DNA of 64,000 bases from an uncultured Paraglaciecola sp. (GCA_947498355.1 CANMKA010000015.1:1-64000), one strand, 5' to 3'. Positions 26,482-36,526 are shown, counted from the first letter of the stretch. Program-made: numbers and translations. The notes: generated from the sequence alone by a model not told the origin.

Positions 26482-27606
26482 ATGAGCCGTTTTAGACAAC
26501 AAGACAATTTACTCGGCCAAGCCAATTGTTTTTTAGAGGTATTGGAGCAAATCTCACGTATCGCACCCCTTAATAAACCAGTATTAGTAATAGGCGAACG
26601 TGGTACGGGCAAAGAACTTATTGCTGCTCGATTACACTACTTGTCTAAACGGTGGGAACAAACGTATCTTAAATTGAACTGCGCTGCGCTAAATGAAAAC
26701 CTTTTAGAGAGCGAACTTTTTGGCTACGAAGCAGGGGCGTTCACTGGCGCTTCAAAACGTCGAGAAGGTAGATTCGAAACAGCTGACAATGGCACCTTGT
26801 TTCTAGATGAACTTGCCAATACCTCTACCCTAGTTCAAGAAAAACTATTAAGAGTAATTGAATACGGCGAATTCGAACGTGTAGGTGGCACTAAGAGCGT
26901 CAGAGTCGATGTTCGCCTTATTGCTGCCACCAATGAAGACTTACCTAGCCTAGCCGAAAGTGGTGAATTTAGAGCTGATTTGCTCGACCGATTGGCGTTC
27001 GACGTAATTACTCTTCCACCATTACGTAAACGAAGAGAAGATATCTTAATGCTTGCCGAACATTTTGCCATTAATATGACCCGAGAACTCGAGCTAGATA
27101 TGTTTAGTGGCTTTACAGAAAAGGCAAAACGTACCTTACTCGATTATCACTGGCCGGGTAATATTCGTGAATTAAAAAATGCTGTTGAACGGGCTGTGTA
27201 TAAAAACGACAGCGCATCTATTCCAGTACATAAAATTGTTCTTGATCCTTTTGAATCTCAGTACCGACCTAAAACCGCTAACACACGTCAAAAGGTGGAC
27301 GAAACTGATAGACTCATAAACCACAATAAACCTACACAAAATCTGGCACCCGAATCGCAAGAAACAGCAGCACCCATATCGGTCCCTTCTAGCTCACCCA
27401 ATAATTTAGATTACCCAGTTAATCTAAAAAGGTTGTCGCAAACCTACGAAATAGATCTGATTCAACAGGCCTTGGCAGATAGCCAATTTAATCAAAAGAA
27501 AACTGCTGAAAAATTAGAATTAACTTACCATCAACTTCGAGGTTACCTTAAAAAGTATAATCTACTTGATTCTACCCCCGAGAGTATGGAATTATCTGCC
27601 AAGTGA
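26482..27606 (+). CDS. pspF: PspF, sigma-54-dependent activator of the psp operon
   Basis: AAA+ enhancer-binding protein of 374 aa with no N-terminal receiver domain, as in E. coli PspF (about 325 aa). Walker A GERGTGKE (residues 33-40), the sigma-54 contact loop GAFTGA (about 81-86), Walker B GTLFLDELAN (about 103-112) and a C-terminal Fis-type HTH (KKTAEKLELTYHQLRGYLKK, about 343-362). The extra length is a polar linker of about 60 residues between the AAA+ domain and the HTH. Divergent from pspA and directly upstream of sapA. Confidence 0.94.
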   Translation: MSRFRQQDNLLGQANCFLEVLEQISRIAPLNKPVLVIGERGTGKELIAARLHYLSKRWEQTYLKLNCAALNENLLESELFGYEAGAFTGASKRREGRFETADNGTLFLDELANTSTLVQEKLLRVIEYGEFERVGGTKSVRVDVRLIAATNEDLPSLAESGEFRADLLDRLAFDVITLPPLRKRREDILMLAEHFAINMTRELELDMFSGFTEKAKRTLLDYHWPGNIRELKNAVERAVYKNDSASIPVHKIVLDPFESQYRPKTANTRQKVDETDRLINHNKPTQNLAPESQETAAPISVPSSSPNNLDYPVNLKRLSQTYEIDLIQQALADSQFNQKKTAEKLELTYHQLRGYLKKYNLLDSTPESMELSAK

Positions 27607-27619
27607 AGCCCCCAGACGA

Positions 27620-29251
27620 TTGTCAAACTTGCCAAACTCCCTAAACATTGTTGTCAGCTTAGCGTTACTGGTCTTATTAATGACCGGTTGCAAGCCTTTT
27701 ATTACCCCACAAACTATGTCAAACGGGATAGTCTATTGTGCTGAAGGTAGCCCCAATAGCTTCAATCCGCAATTGGATACTTCAGGCACAACTATAGATG
27801 CCTCATCGCATCAAATTTACGATAGGTTGCTCGACTTTGATCAAGAATCTGGCGCGGTTATTCCTGCATTAGCAACAAGTTGGTCAATCAGTAAAGATGG
27901 CTTGGTTTATACTTTTCAGCTACGCAAAAATGTTAAATTCCACACAATTGATACTTTCTCACCTTCAAGAATTTTTAATGCAGACGATGTTTTATTTAGT
28001 TTCAATCGCTGGCGCTTAGATACCCACCCCTATCACTATGTATCGGGAGGCAACTACACCTACACTGACAGCCTAGGTTTAGCGCAACTAATCAAGGATA
28101 TTAAGCGTGTTAATGGTTATCGAGTAGAAATCACCTTGAACCACCGAGAAAGTTCTTTCCTTGCGAATTTAGCATCAGATTTTGCCGTGATTTTATCTGC
28201 AGAGTACGCAGAAAATCTGATTAATCGACAGCAGATGCAGCTTCTTGATCATAGACCGGTAGGAACCGGCCCGTATAAATTGGTCGGCTTTAAACAAGAC
28301 AGATTTATTAGATATAGTCGTCACGATAACTATTGGCGAGACACCCAGCTAATGGAAAAATTGATTTTCGACATTACCCCGTCAAGCTCATTAAGGCTTG
28401 CCAAGTTACTCACAGGTGAATGCGACGTAATAGCCTTGCCAGCTCATAGCGAATTGGACGTCATTCGGCAACAAAGTAAACTCGTGTTAGATGAAAGGCC
28501 GGGTCTTAATATTGGGTTTTGGGCATTTAATACCTCAAAACCGCCTTTCGATAATCCTGAAGTCAGACGCGCACTGGCTATGGCAGTCGATCGGAACGCA
28601 CTGATTGAGGCGATTTATTTTGATGGCGCAATTCCAGCAAAAAATATCGTACCGCCTATGTCATGGGCTTATCAGTCAGATATCAATTCAATTAGCTACA
28701 ACCCAGTTGCGGCCAAAAAAATATTAAAGCAGGAAGGTTTCCCAGAAGGCTTTGAAATGAGCATTTGGGCTATGCCAGTCGAACGTCCATATAACCCAAA
28801 TGCCATAAGAATGGCTGAGTTGATCCAAGCATACTTGCAACAAGTGAACATTAAGACTCAGATAGTCAGCTACGAATGGGACGCCTTTAGAAATTACCTG
28901 ACGCAAGGCTTACACGACTCTGTTTTGATTGGTTGGTCTGCGGATAACGGTGATCCAGATAATTTTTATCGACCCCTGTTATCTTGTTCATCAATTAAAT
29001 CTGGTACCAATCGCGCGATGTGGTGCTCAGAAGAATACGATGAATACATCAATCAAGCTCTTCAATTTGAAGATATTCAAGACCGTCAATATTTCTATAA
29101 CAAAGCCAATGAGCACATTGCACAACACATTCCCCTTTTACCTATTGCCCACGCATCTCGCTATCAAGCTTACCGTGCCAATATCATTGATTTATCCATT
29201 AACCCATTCGGCGGTATCAGGTTTGCAGGGGTGAGCAAGAACAATGAATAG
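27620..29251 (+). CDS. sapA: SapA, peptide ABC transporter substrate-binding protein
   Basis: Family 5 extracellular solute-binding protein, 543 aa. The hydrophobic N-terminus ends in LLMTGC, a lipobox-like signal, so it is probably a lipoprotein. The start of the mature domain (IVYCAEGSPNSFNPQLDTSG) and the later PFDNPEVRRALAMAVDRN block are typical of SapA/DppA. The Sap system is linked to antimicrobial peptide resistance and uptake. The frame is open into pspF; I chose TTG at 27620, 13 bp after the pspF stop, because it leaves a short signal peptide. The gene overlaps sapB by 8 bp. Confidence 0.88.
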   Translation: MSNLPNSLNIVVSLALLVLLMTGCKPFITPQTMSNGIVYCAEGSPNSFNPQLDTSGTTIDASSHQIYDRLLDFDQESGAVIPALATSWSISKDGLVYTFQLRKNVKFHTIDTFSPSRIFNADDVLFSFNRWRLDTHPYHYVSGGNYTYTDSLGLAQLIKDIKRVNGYRVEITLNHRESSFLANLASDFAVILSAEYAENLINRQQMQLLDHRPVGTGPYKLVGFKQDRFIRYSRHDNYWRDTQLMEKLIFDITPSSSLRLAKLLTGECDVIALPAHSELDVIRQQSKLVLDERPGLNIGFWAFNTSKPPFDNPEVRRALAMAVDRNALIEAIYFDGAIPAKNIVPPMSWAYQSDINSISYNPVAAKKILKQEGFPEGFEMSIWAMPVERPYNPNAIRMAELIQAYLQQVNIKTQIVSYEWDAFRNYLTQGLHDSVLIGWSADNGDPDNFYRPLLSCSSIKSGTNRAMWCSEEYDEYINQALQFEDIQDRQYFYNKANEHIAQHIPLLPIAHASRYQAYRANIIDLSINPFGGIRFAGVSKNNE

Positions 29252-30275
29252 TGTGGTGTTAAGATATACAAATTTGATGGTTATCACGCTTATTGTATTA
29301 AGCCTGTTTTCTTTCGCATTGGCTTATTTGTTTCCAGGGCATCCGATAGAAAATTTAACTGGCTTAAGCACCGAACAATTAGCAAGTGGATACCAGCATG
29401 CCTTTAACTATGCATCTGGCGAAAGTTTATTGGTGCAATATTGGCATTACATGGCGGCCTTATTTAATGGAAACTGGGGATTCAGTTTTCACACTGGTTT
29501 GCCTTTGTATGAAGAAATTAAACATGTCCTACCTGCGAGTATCGAGTTAAGTGCCTACGCATTGATAATATCTGTCCTAGTAGGTATTCCTCTGGGCTTT
29601 TTAGCAGCCTTAAATCATCACAAAACAACAGATTACGTACTTCTATCAGTGAGTGTACTGGGGTATTCTATTCCGGTATTTTGGCTCGCATTATTAGCCA
29701 TAATGGGGTTTTCGTTACAGCTAGGCTGGTTTCCACTGTCTGGCAGAATCAGTTTATTTTACGAAGTGCCTGTCGAAACTGGTTATATAGTGTTAGACAT
29801 TTTGCTCTCAGATATTCCCAACAAACGCTCGGCTCTGCTCGACGTAGTTCAACATTCCATTCTGCCGACCTTGTCAATTGCCGTTGTGACTACCACTTTA
29901 ATTATTAGGATCACACGTCGTTCAGTAATAGAAACCTTAGATACAGAATTTGTTCAAGCAGCCTACGCCAGAGGCTTATCAACCTATCAAGTATTGGTTC
30001 GTCATGGGATCCGAAATGCATTAATCCCAATTTTTCCACTCCTCGCCATGCAATTTACGACTCTGTTAACCAATGCCATGATTGTTGAGACTATATTTTC
30101 ATGGCCGGGCTTAGGCAACTGGTTAATTCAAGCAATTTATCATCAAGATTATCCAGCCATTCGCGCCGGTATGTTAACCGTATCTGCATTGGTGGTAGTA
30201 TTTACTATGTCTATAGAGTTGACTATTCGGCTTATGGATCCGAGAAGAAGAAGGGTGAGACGTGGCACAATTTAA
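29244..30275 (+). CDS. sapB: SapB, peptide ABC transporter permease
   Basis: Inner-membrane permease of the DppB/OppB family, 343 aa, about six membrane segments. The BPD permease motif lies at about residues 233-270: EFVQAAYARGLSTYQVLVRH, then GIRNALIP. The C-terminal half contains METIFSWPGLG-like VETIFSWPGLGNWLI. Starts 8 bp inside sapA and overlaps sapC by 14 bp. Confidence 0.93.
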   Translation: MNSVVLRYTNLMVITLIVLSLFSFALAYLFPGHPIENLTGLSTEQLASGYQHAFNYASGESLLVQYWHYMAALFNGNWGFSFHTGLPLYEEIKHVLPASIELSAYALIISVLVGIPLGFLAALNHHKTTDYVLLSVSVLGYSIPVFWLALLAIMGFSLQLGWFPLSGRISLFYEVPVETGYIVLDILLSDIPNKRSALLDVVQHSILPTLSIAVVTTTLIIRITRRSVIETLDTEFVQAAYARGLSTYQVLVRHGIRNALIPIFPLLAMQFTTLLTNAMIVETIFSWPGLGNWLIQAIYHQDYPAIRAGMLTVSALVVVFTMSIELTIRLMDPRRRRVRRGTI

Positions 30276-31158
30276 TTTATATCAAGAGGAGTATCATCCG
30301 TCTCCATGGCAATATACTTGGATTGCATTTAAAGAGAACCACATTGCAGTAGTTGGGCTATTTTGTTTGTTGTTTTTTGTATTTATCACGCTATTTAGTC
30401 CAATAATCGCGCCTTTCGACCCCACCTACCAAACCACAGGCGATTTACTTATTCCCCCTGCTTGGTTTGACAACGGTGGTATTAGTCACCTTTTAGGCAC
30501 AGATGCTTTAGGGCGAGACATGTTGTCTCGTGTTTTATATGGTTGTCGTATGACCTTCGGTATTAGTGTGTTACTCGTATTGCTCACTATGTTGATAGGT
30601 GTTGGTATCGGGGCCGTTGCGGGTATGAGTAAAGGTTTTAGATCTAGCTTTGTTAACCACACCCTAGATTCGATAAAAGCCATCCCGACTCTACTCATCG
30701 CTATTATCATAGTGGCAATCTTGGGCACAGGACTCGTCAACAGTATGTGGGCAATTATGCTGGCCTTGATCCCTCAGTTTGTGCATCAAACCCGCGAGTT
30801 TATTAGCAACGAAATGCAAAAAGAATATGTCATGGCGTCCAAGTTAGATGGAGCCTCTAATATTCAACTATTCTTTCGCACTATATTACCCAATATGGGA
30901 GAAGTATTAGTGGTGCAATGTACCCTTGCCTTATCAATTTCAGTACTAGACATAAGTGCTCTAGGCTTTTTGAATTTGGGGGCACAAGGCTCCCTGCCAG
31001 AATTGGGGCATATGTTGTCTGAAGGCATTGAGGTTGCCTATCTTGCACCTTGGACCATAGCAATCCCAGGCGGTGCAATTTTTTTAATGATGATATCCAT
31101 TAATTTAGTGGGCGATGGTTTGCGCTCCGCCTTACGTAACAGGTTACTTCATTCATGA
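30262..31158 (+). CDS. sapC: SapC, peptide ABC transporter permease
   Basis: DppC/OppC-type permease, 298 aa. The N-terminal membrane segment (about 28-50) is followed by the conserved HLLGTDALGRDMLSRVLYG (about 75-93). The EAA-like loop is EYVMASKLDGASNIQLFFRT (about 190-209). GTG start within sapB; overlaps sapD by 4 bp. Confidence 0.93.
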   Translation: MAQFNLYQEEYHPSPWQYTWIAFKENHIAVVGLFCLLFFVFITLFSPIIAPFDPTYQTTGDLLIPPAWFDNGGISHLLGTDALGRDMLSRVLYGCRMTFGISVLLVLLTMLIGVGIGAVAGMSKGFRSSFVNHTLDSIKAIPTLLIAIIIVAILGTGLVNSMWAIMLALIPQFVHQTREFISNEMQKEYVMASKLDGASNIQLFFRTILPNMGEVLVVQCTLALSISVLDISALGFLNLGAQGSLPELGHMLSEGIEVAYLAPWTIAIPGGAIFLMMISINLVGDGLRSALRNRLLHS

Positions 31159-32153
31159 TTTTGCTCGATGTGAAAAACCTGACCCTAGAACTTGAGTTAG
31201 CTGGAGAGTGGGTAAAAGCCTTAGACAAAATTAACTTAGTGATTAATCAGGGCCAAATTCATGCATTGGTAGGAGAATCAGGCTCGGGGAAAAGTCTGAT
31301 CGTCAAAGCGATTGTCGGGGCATTACCCAATAAACGCTGGAAGATCACAGCAGATCGAATGAATTGGCGCGGCCAAGATTTACTTAGCATGTCAGTCCAA
31401 AAACGCAGAGAAATAGTTAAGTCTGATATATCTGTTATTTTTCAAAACCCCATCAACTCACTCGATCCATTGCTAAACTTAGGCGACCAGCTAAAACAAT
31501 CAATAAACATAGCCGCGTTACCCAAACACCTGTTTTGGCAGCGTAATCAATATAAAAATAGACGAGTTGAAGAGCTACTACATAGAGTGGGTATAAAAAA
31601 TCACGAACGCTTTTTAAAAACCTACCCTCATCAAATTCCGAGTAATTTATTGCAAAAGTTTATGGTGGCCATGGCCTTAGCTTCGGATCCCAAACTAATT
31701 ATTGCTGACGACCCGACTCGAGGCATGGAAGTCACGTCTAAAGCCCAAATTTTGAGATTATTAAGCCGAGTTAATCAAGTCAAAGACACTAGTATTTTAT
31801 TTGTAAGCCACGACCTGCTGGCGATTTCGAGTATGAGTCACTGTATGACTGTACTCTATTCCGGTCAAACCGTTGAAACAGGTGAACTACAGCAACTTAG
31901 GAAGCGGGCATATCACCCTTACACTCAAGCTTTGTTAGATAGTGCTCCAAGCTTTCGAAAAGACTTACCCCCAAAATCACCTTTAACCACTTTGGCAGGC
32001 ACTATTCCAACATTACATCACTTGCCCATTGGCTGCCGTCTGGGTCCTCGTTGCCCAAGAGCTAGAAAAGAATGTGTTGTTACCCCCTCCCCTCGTAAAA
32101 TTCACGGCCACTATTACAGCTGCCATTATCCCTTGCACTGGGCGGGTCGCTAA
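31155..32153 (+). CDS. sapD: SapD, peptide ABC transporter ATP-binding protein
   Basis: ABC ATPase of 332 aa. Walker A GESGSGKSL (about residues 39-47), Q-loop VIFQNP, and Walker B LIIADDPTRGME (about 180-191). The usual LSGGQ signature is altered: the segment before Walker B reads PSNLLQKFMVAMALASDPK, which is also degenerate in known SapD proteins. A C-terminal oligopeptide-transporter extension holds the cysteine cluster GCRLGPRCPRA and CVVT...YSCHYP. One base overlap (TAATG) with sapF. Confidence 0.92.
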   Translation: MILLDVKNLTLELELAGEWVKALDKINLVINQGQIHALVGESGSGKSLIVKAIVGALPNKRWKITADRMNWRGQDLLSMSVQKRREIVKSDISVIFQNPINSLDPLLNLGDQLKQSINIAALPKHLFWQRNQYKNRRVEELLHRVGIKNHERFLKTYPHQIPSNLLQKFMVAMALASDPKLIIADDPTRGMEVTSKAQILRLLSRVNQVKDTSILFVSHDLLAISSMSHCMTVLYSGQTVETGELQQLRKRAYHPYTQALLDSAPSFRKDLPPKSPLTTLAGTIPTLHHLPIGCRLGPRCPRARKECVVTPSPRKIHGHYYSCHYPLHWAGR

Positions 32154-32938
32154 TGGATCTGATCAATGTTGAAAACATTCGGTTTGAAGATAAAATCAGC
32201 CGACTTTTTACACCAGCACGCACGGTATTTAGCTTGGGGCCAGTTAACTTTGATCTACAAGCAGGTGAGACCTTAGCCATAATTGGCGACAATGGCTCTG
32301 GTAAATCATTATTAGCTAAGTTATTAGTCGGTTTAGAAACCCCCTCTTCGGGTAAAATACTCTTAAACGGACTGGCCCTTTCTACCGCCCACCATAAACA
32401 AAAGTGTCATGACATTCGCATGATCTTTCAAAACAGCACTGGCTCCCTAAACCCAGGGATCACTGTAGGCGCAATGTTAGAAGAGCCGCTCATACTGAAT
32501 ACAGAATTGAACGTCCAAGAACGCTTATCAAAAATCGATAATACCTTACGCTTGGTGGGCCTATTAGACGACCATAAGTTCTTCTATCGCCATATGTTAT
32601 CCGATGGTCAGAAGCAACGTGTAGCCTTAGCTAAAGCACTCATCTTAGATCCTAAGGTAATTGTAGCCGATGAGCCATTTGCAGCCTTAGATCCCTCTGT
32701 ACGCTCACAAACCGTAAACCTACTTATGGGTTTGCAGCGAGACTTAGGATTGGGCTTCATTTTCATTTCTCATAACTTGGGAATAGTTCGCCACGTTGCA
32801 GATAAAATTTTGGTGATGGAAAACGGTGCGGTAATCGAATCAGGAAAAACTGACGTGATATTTAACTGGCCAAAAGAAGACTACACTAAACGCCTGATCG
32901 AGACTCACCAACAATTGGTAAATAGCCAATACAATTAA
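32153..32938 (+). CDS. sapF: SapF, peptide ABC transporter ATP-binding protein
   Basis: Second ABC ATPase, 261 aa. Walker A GDNGSGKSLLAK (about 45-56), Q-loop MIFQNSTGSLNP, signature MLSDGQKQRVALAKAL (LSDGQ, about 150-165) and Walker B VIVADEPFAALDPS (about 171-184). Last gene of sapABCDF, followed by about 160 bp and a terminator shared with rplS. Confidence 0.92.
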   Translation: MDLINVENIRFEDKISRLFTPARTVFSLGPVNFDLQAGETLAIIGDNGSGKSLLAKLLVGLETPSSGKILLNGLALSTAHHKQKCHDIRMIFQNSTGSLNPGITVGAMLEEPLILNTELNVQERLSKIDNTLRLVGLLDDHKFFYRHMLSDGQKQRVALAKALILDPKVIVADEPFAALDPSVRSQTVNLLMGLQRDLGLGFIFISHNLGIVRHVADKILVMENGAVIESGKTDVIFNWPKEDYTKRLIETHQQLVNSQYN

Positions 32939-33044
32939 GCGTAAACTCGTTAATTAAATACTGTGTCCTTAACAGCCAATAGATATAGGGAGTAGCTATA
33001 AACAGTCCCATCTAGAGCGTCTAACTATAATGCTTAAAATAGCA

Positions 33045-33068
33045 AAAACCCGCCAGATGGCGGGTTTT
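33045..33068. terminator. Bidirectional terminator between sapF and rplS
   Basis: A 10-bp perfect stem AAAACCCGCC/GGCGGGTTTT with loop agat, flanked by A on one side and T on the other, between convergent operons. Confidence 0.9.
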
Positions 33069-33099
33069 CTTATAAGTTAACGGTAACGCAAAAATTAAA

Positions 33100-33462
33100 T
33101 TAATTAAGCTTTTCTTTAATACGTGCAGAACGACCAGAGCGCTCACGCAAGTAGTAAAGTTTAGCACGACGAACATCACCACGACGTTTCACTTCGATAG
33201 AACTGATTGCCGGGCTGTGTGTTTGGAATATACGCTCAACACCTTCGCCGTTAGAAATCTTACGAACTGTAAAAGCAGAGTGTAGGCCACGGTTACGTTT
33301 AGCGATAACTACGCCTTCGTATGCCTGAAGACGCTCTTTTTCGCCTTCTTTAACGCGTACTTGCACAACTACTGTGTCACCAGCACCGAATGCTGGAACG
33401 TCAGTTTTTAGCTGCGCTTCTTCAATTTTCTTGATGATATCTTGATTAACTTTACTCATCAT
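33100..33462 (-). CDS. rplS: 50S ribosomal protein L19
   Basis: 120-aa ribosomal protein at the 30S-50S interface. Typical blocks are [20 protein letters not shown]-like [20 protein letters not shown], then [20 protein letters not shown] and [20 protein letters not shown] at the end. The start is ATG at 33462 with GAGAGGAT upstream; ATG at 33459 is equally close. Last gene of rpsP-rimM-trmD-rplS. Confidence 0.97.
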   Translation of the reverse strand: MMSKVNQDIIKKIEEAQLKTDVPAFGAGDTVVVQVRVKEGEKERLQAYEGVVIAKRNRGLHSAFTVRKISNGEGVERIFQTHSPAISSIEVKRRGDVRRAKLYYLRERSGRSARIKEKLN

Positions 33463-33478
33463 ATCCTCTCATCCCAGA

Positions 33479-34255
33479 TTAACTGTCATCATGCTGCAAT
33501 AAACTTTGCTTAAATGCTTTTAACAAAGCTTGTTGCTCCTCAGTCAGAGCTAGGTCGTTTAATAATTCAGGGCGTCGTTGCCAGGTTCTCCCTAGCGACT
33601 GTTGTAAACGCCACTGCCTGATTTTTTCGTGATCACCACTTAACAACACACTCGGTACGTTACGCCCATTCAAGGTTTCTGGACGAGTAAAGTGTGGACA
33701 ATCAAGTAAGCCTTGACTAAATGAGTCTTGCTCGGCTGATTGTTCATGCCCTAATACGCCAGGTATAAACCTCGAAACTGCATCCATTAAGATCATTGCA
33801 GGTAATTCACCGCCACTTAACACGTAATCGCCAACCGACCATTCCTCGTCGACCAGTGAATCAATTACCCGCTCGTCGATACCTTCGTATCGACCGGCAA
33901 TTAGAACCAAACTCTCATTTTCTGAGAGCTGCTTCACGCCTGCTTGATCTAGCTTTTTCCCTTGTGGAGAAAGGTAAATCACTTTTGTGTTTCTTCCCGC
34001 GGCCAACTTGGCAGCGTGAATAGCGTCGGTTAATGGCTGAACCATCATCAGCATACCTGGCCCACCACCATATGGCCGGTCATCAACGGTTCTGTGTTTA
34101 TCGTGAGTAAAATCTCTAGGATTAAAACACTCAACACTTAGCGTACCGCGTTTTACCGCGCGCCCCGTTACACCTTGTTGGGTGAAGGTCTGAAACATTT
34201 CTGGAAACAGACTTACCACACCAAACCACAAGTGACAGCCACTAGGTTCTTGCAT
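33479..34255 (-). CDS. trmD: tRNA (guanine-N1-)-methyltransferase
   Basis: SpoU-knot methyltransferase, 258 aa, that makes m1G37 in tRNAs for Leu, Pro and Arg codons and so prevents frameshifting. Conserved blocks: [48 protein letters not shown] and [16 protein letters not shown] chose the ATG at 34255 because it overlaps the rimM stop codon as TAATG; the frame is open a little further upstream. Confidence 0.96.
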   Translation of the reverse strand: MQEPSGCHLWFGVVSLFPEMFQTFTQQGVTGRAVKRGTLSVECFNPRDFTHDKHRTVDDRPYGGGPGMLMMVQPLTDAIHAAKLAAGRNTKVIYLSPQGKKLDQAGVKQLSENESLVLIAGRYEGIDERVIDSLVDEEWSVGDYVLSGGELPAMILMDAVSRFIPGVLGHEQSAEQDSFSQGLLDCPHFTRPETLNGRNVPSVLLSGDHEKIRQWRLQQSLGRTWQRRPELLNDLALTEEQQALLKAFKQSLLQHDDS

Positions 34256-34785
34256 TAAAAAGCAGGATCCCATTCAACTGTGACAATCTTCGCCTCACGG
34301 TCCACTTGCTTGACTACCTGTTCGGGTAAGTAAGGAACCATGCGTTCTTTTTGACCAAAAGCATCATTCAAGTTGGCTTTAACTAACATAACGTCGTTAG
34401 CACCAGTCTCAAATAATTCGCTGATAACACCCAAGTTGTAACCTTTATCAGTTACCACTTGCATACCAACCAGTTCACGCCAATAAAAATCGTTACTTCC
34501 TAGCTGAGGTAGCTGTTGAGCTTTAATAGAAACTTCTAGATTTTTGATACTTTCAGCATCGTCTCGGGTTTCTACCCCAACCAACTTAGCAACTAATCCT
34601 TTATTGTGGACTCGCCATTGGTCAACAGTGTACTGCTTGCCTTCTTGCACTTGACCCAATAGCCAAGGAGTGTAGGCAAATACACCATCTAAATCATGGG
34701 TATAAGAAGTGATTTTGACCCAACCTTTAACGCCATAAGGCGCTCCAATTTTGCCAATCACCAATGTGTCAGACGCACGACTCAT
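34255..34785 (-). CDS. rimM: Ribosome maturation factor RimM
   Basis: 176-aa 30S maturation factor that binds S19. N-terminal RimM domain with [20 protein letters not shown] (about 9-28) and C-terminal PRC-barrel with [20 protein letters not shown] (about 98-117). Standard operon position between rpsP and trmD. Confidence 0.96.
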   Translation of the reverse strand: MSRASDTLVIGKIGAPYGVKGWVKITSYTHDLDGVFAYTPWLLGQVQEGKQYTVDQWRVHNKGLVAKLVGVETRDDAESIKNLEVSIKAQQLPQLGSNDFYWRELVGMQVVTDKGYNLGVISELFETGANDVMLVKANLNDAFGQKERMVPYLPEQVVKQVDREAKIVTVEWDPAF

Positions 34786-34818
34786 TAAACTTTACCCTTT
34801 AAATTTTCACATCTGCAA

Positions 34819-35067
34819 TTAAGCAGCTGCTTTTGCATCTTTTACCAAGCTTTCAACACGGTCAGATAAGCTTGCGCCTACACCAACCCAATGCTCAACA
34901 CGGTCTAGATCTAAGCGTAAACGCTCTTCTTGACCTTTTGCAGTTGGGTTGAAAAAACCAATGTTCTCAATAAAACGACCATCGCGTGAACGACGGCTGT
35001 CTGCAACTACCACTTGATAAAATGGACGCTTTTTAGCGCCACCACGCTGTAAACGAATAGTAACCAT
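34819..35067 (-). CDS. rpsP: 30S ribosomal protein S16
   Basis: 82-aa protein. The start [20 protein letters not shown] and then [20 protein letters not shown] are diagnostic of S16. First gene of the rpsP-rimM-trmD-rplS operon; its promoter must lie in the roughly 230 bases upstream, where I see no clear boxes. Confidence 0.97.
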   Translation of the reverse strand: MVTIRLQRGGAKKRPFYQVVVADSRRSRDGRFIENIGFFNPTAKGQEERLRLDLDRVEHWVGVGASLSDRVESLVKDAKAAA

Positions 35068-35294
35068 AAATGCCTCAAACTCGTTGTAGCGTTAACGTTA
35101 ACTTAATTACCTTTTTCGCTTTATTTAGCAGAAAAAGGCTGGCGTATTCTACGCATACCAGAACTAAATGCAAGCCTTTATCATAAGAGAGGTGAAATAT
35201 TACATGTTCATATTAGGGATACAGATTGGTATAAGAATCAAAAGCAGGAGGCTAATGAGAGTAAACAACAAAATATAAGATTAGCTTATCAACA

Positions 35295-35326
35295 AAAAAG
35301 GCTTTGGTAATAACCAAAGCCTTTTT
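35295..35326. terminator. Terminator downstream of tRNA-Leu
   Basis: A 14-bp perfect stem (arms 35295-35308 and 35313-35326) with loop aata, made of AAAAAGGCTTTGGT and its complement, ends 4 bp from the tRNA 3' end. It terminates the secG-tRNA-Leu transcript on the minus strand and is symmetric enough to act both ways. Confidence 0.88.
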
Positions 35327-35330
35327 AAAA

Positions 35331-35415
35331 TGGTGCGGATGGAGAGACTCGAACTCTCACGGCCGAAGCCACAGCCCCCTCAAGGCTGCGTGTCTACCAA
35401 TTCCACCACATCCGC
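35331..35415 (-). tRNA. tRNA-Leu(GAG)
   Basis: 85 nt with encoded CCA. Acceptor GCGGATG/CATCCGC is perfect, anticodon loop CTTGAGG gives anticodon GAG, and the long variable arm expected of tRNA-Leu is present. It sits just after secG, as leuU does in E. coli. Confidence 0.97.
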
Positions 35416-35422
35416 GAAAACA

Positions 35423-35770
35423 TTAATTAGGTACGTCTGAGCTGTCAGTCGTATCGTCTGATACCGGCACATCAGTTTCGATGCTTTGCTGAGTGACTGG
35501 TACTTCGAGGTTTTGCCATTCATCACCATCTTTTTCTTTATCGGCAGTTTGGTTACCCAAAATCAAGCTAATAACAAAAAATAAGGTTGCCAAAATAGCG
35601 GTTGTGCGTGTTAAGAAGTTACCAGAACCACCAGAACCAAATACGGTATTAGAGCCACCGCTACCAAATGACGCGCCCATATCGGCGCCTTTACCTTGTT
35701 GAATCAATACAAAGCCAATCAACATTATGGCTACGATTAGATATACAACAATTAATACTTCGTAAAACAT
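35423..35770 (-). CDS. secG: Preprotein translocase subunit SecG
   Basis: 115-aa inner-membrane protein, part of SecYEG. Two membrane segments (about residues 3-22 and 50-70) and the signature VLIQQGKGADMGASFGSGGS (about 21-40). An acidic, Thr/Ser-rich tail follows. It is 3 bp after tpiA and precedes tRNA-Leu. Confidence 0.95.
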   Translation of the reverse strand: MFYEVLIVVYLIVAIMLIGFVLIQQGKGADMGASFGSGGSNTVFGSGGSGNFLTRTTAILATLFFVISLILGNQTADKEKDGDEWQNLEVPVTQQSIETDVPVSDDTTDSSDVPN

Positions 35771-35773
35771 GTT

Positions 35774-36526
35774 TTACCCCAATTTATTTGCTGCTAAGCA
35801 AATACTTAAAAAGTCGTCTGGTTTCAAGCTGGCGCCACCAATCAAGCCACCATCTACGTCTGGCTGTGAAAATAATTCATCAGCATTACTGCCTTTCACG
35901 CTGCCACCATATAAGATAACTTGCTGTTGCGCGATGTTTGCATCTTGTTTGGCCAAGTAGTCACGTACAAAAGCATGAACTTCTTGGGCTTGCTCTGGAC
36001 TCGCAGTTTTACCTGTACCAATAGCCCAAATCGGCTCATAAGCCATAACCAAATCTGCAAATGCACTAATGCCAATTACTTCGAGCACTGCATCTAACTG
36101 TGCAGACAAATACTCGAACAAACTACCATCATCTCGAACAGATTCAGGTTCACCGAAACAAAAGATTGGCGTTAAACCCGCATCGAGTGTCTTTTTTACT
36201 TTTTCGGCAATTAACTGATCAGACTCATGATTGTCTTGTCTGCGCTCAGAATGCCCAATAATTACATACTGACATCCCACTTCTTTCAGTAGTGATGTAG
36301 ACGTTTCACCCGTGTGCGCGCCACTATCGAATTGGCTTACATTTTGCGAACCAAGTTTAGTGCTCTTGTCGAACAAACCAAGCAACGGCATAGGAGGGCA
36401 AATAACCCAGTCCATGTTACTTAGGTCTGCCTGTGCAAGTGTCGATTGCATGGTTTTTATCAGTGACGTATCACCGTTCATTTTCCAGTTTCCTGCTACC
36501 ATAGGGCGGCGAGTTGTTACTTGCAC
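35774..36526 (-). CDS. tpiA: Triose-phosphate isomerase
   Basis: Glycolytic enzyme of 250 aa, interconverting dihydroxyacetone phosphate and glyceraldehyde 3-phosphate. Motifs: GNWKMNG (Asn and Lys of the active site, about 12-18), IIGHSERR (catalytic His, about 93-100) and AYEPIWAIGTG (catalytic Glu, about 163-173). The start is GTG at 36526 with a strong AAGGAG six bases upstream. Inserted between glmM and secG, an order seen in Alteromonadales but not E. coli. Confidence 0.96.
   Translation of the reverse strand: MQVTTRRPMVAGNWKMNGDTSLIKTMQSTLAQADLSNMDWVICPPMPLLGLFDKSTKLGSQNVSQFDSGAHTGETSTSLLKEVGCQYVIIGHSERRQDNHESDQLIAEKVKKTLDAGLTPIFCFGEPESVRDDGSLFEYLSAQLDAVLEVIGISAFADLVMAYEPIWAIGTGKTASPEQAQEVHAFVRDYLAKQDANIAQQQVILYGGSVKGSNADELFSQPDVDGGLIGGASLKPDDFLSICLAANKLG

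Noticed and set aside
35255-35278. Seven-codon frame MRVNNKI preceded by AGGAGG and followed by a terminator on the plus strand
   Set aside because: Too short to support as a gene. The terminator is explained by tRNA-Leu on the other strand and there is no promoter evidence.
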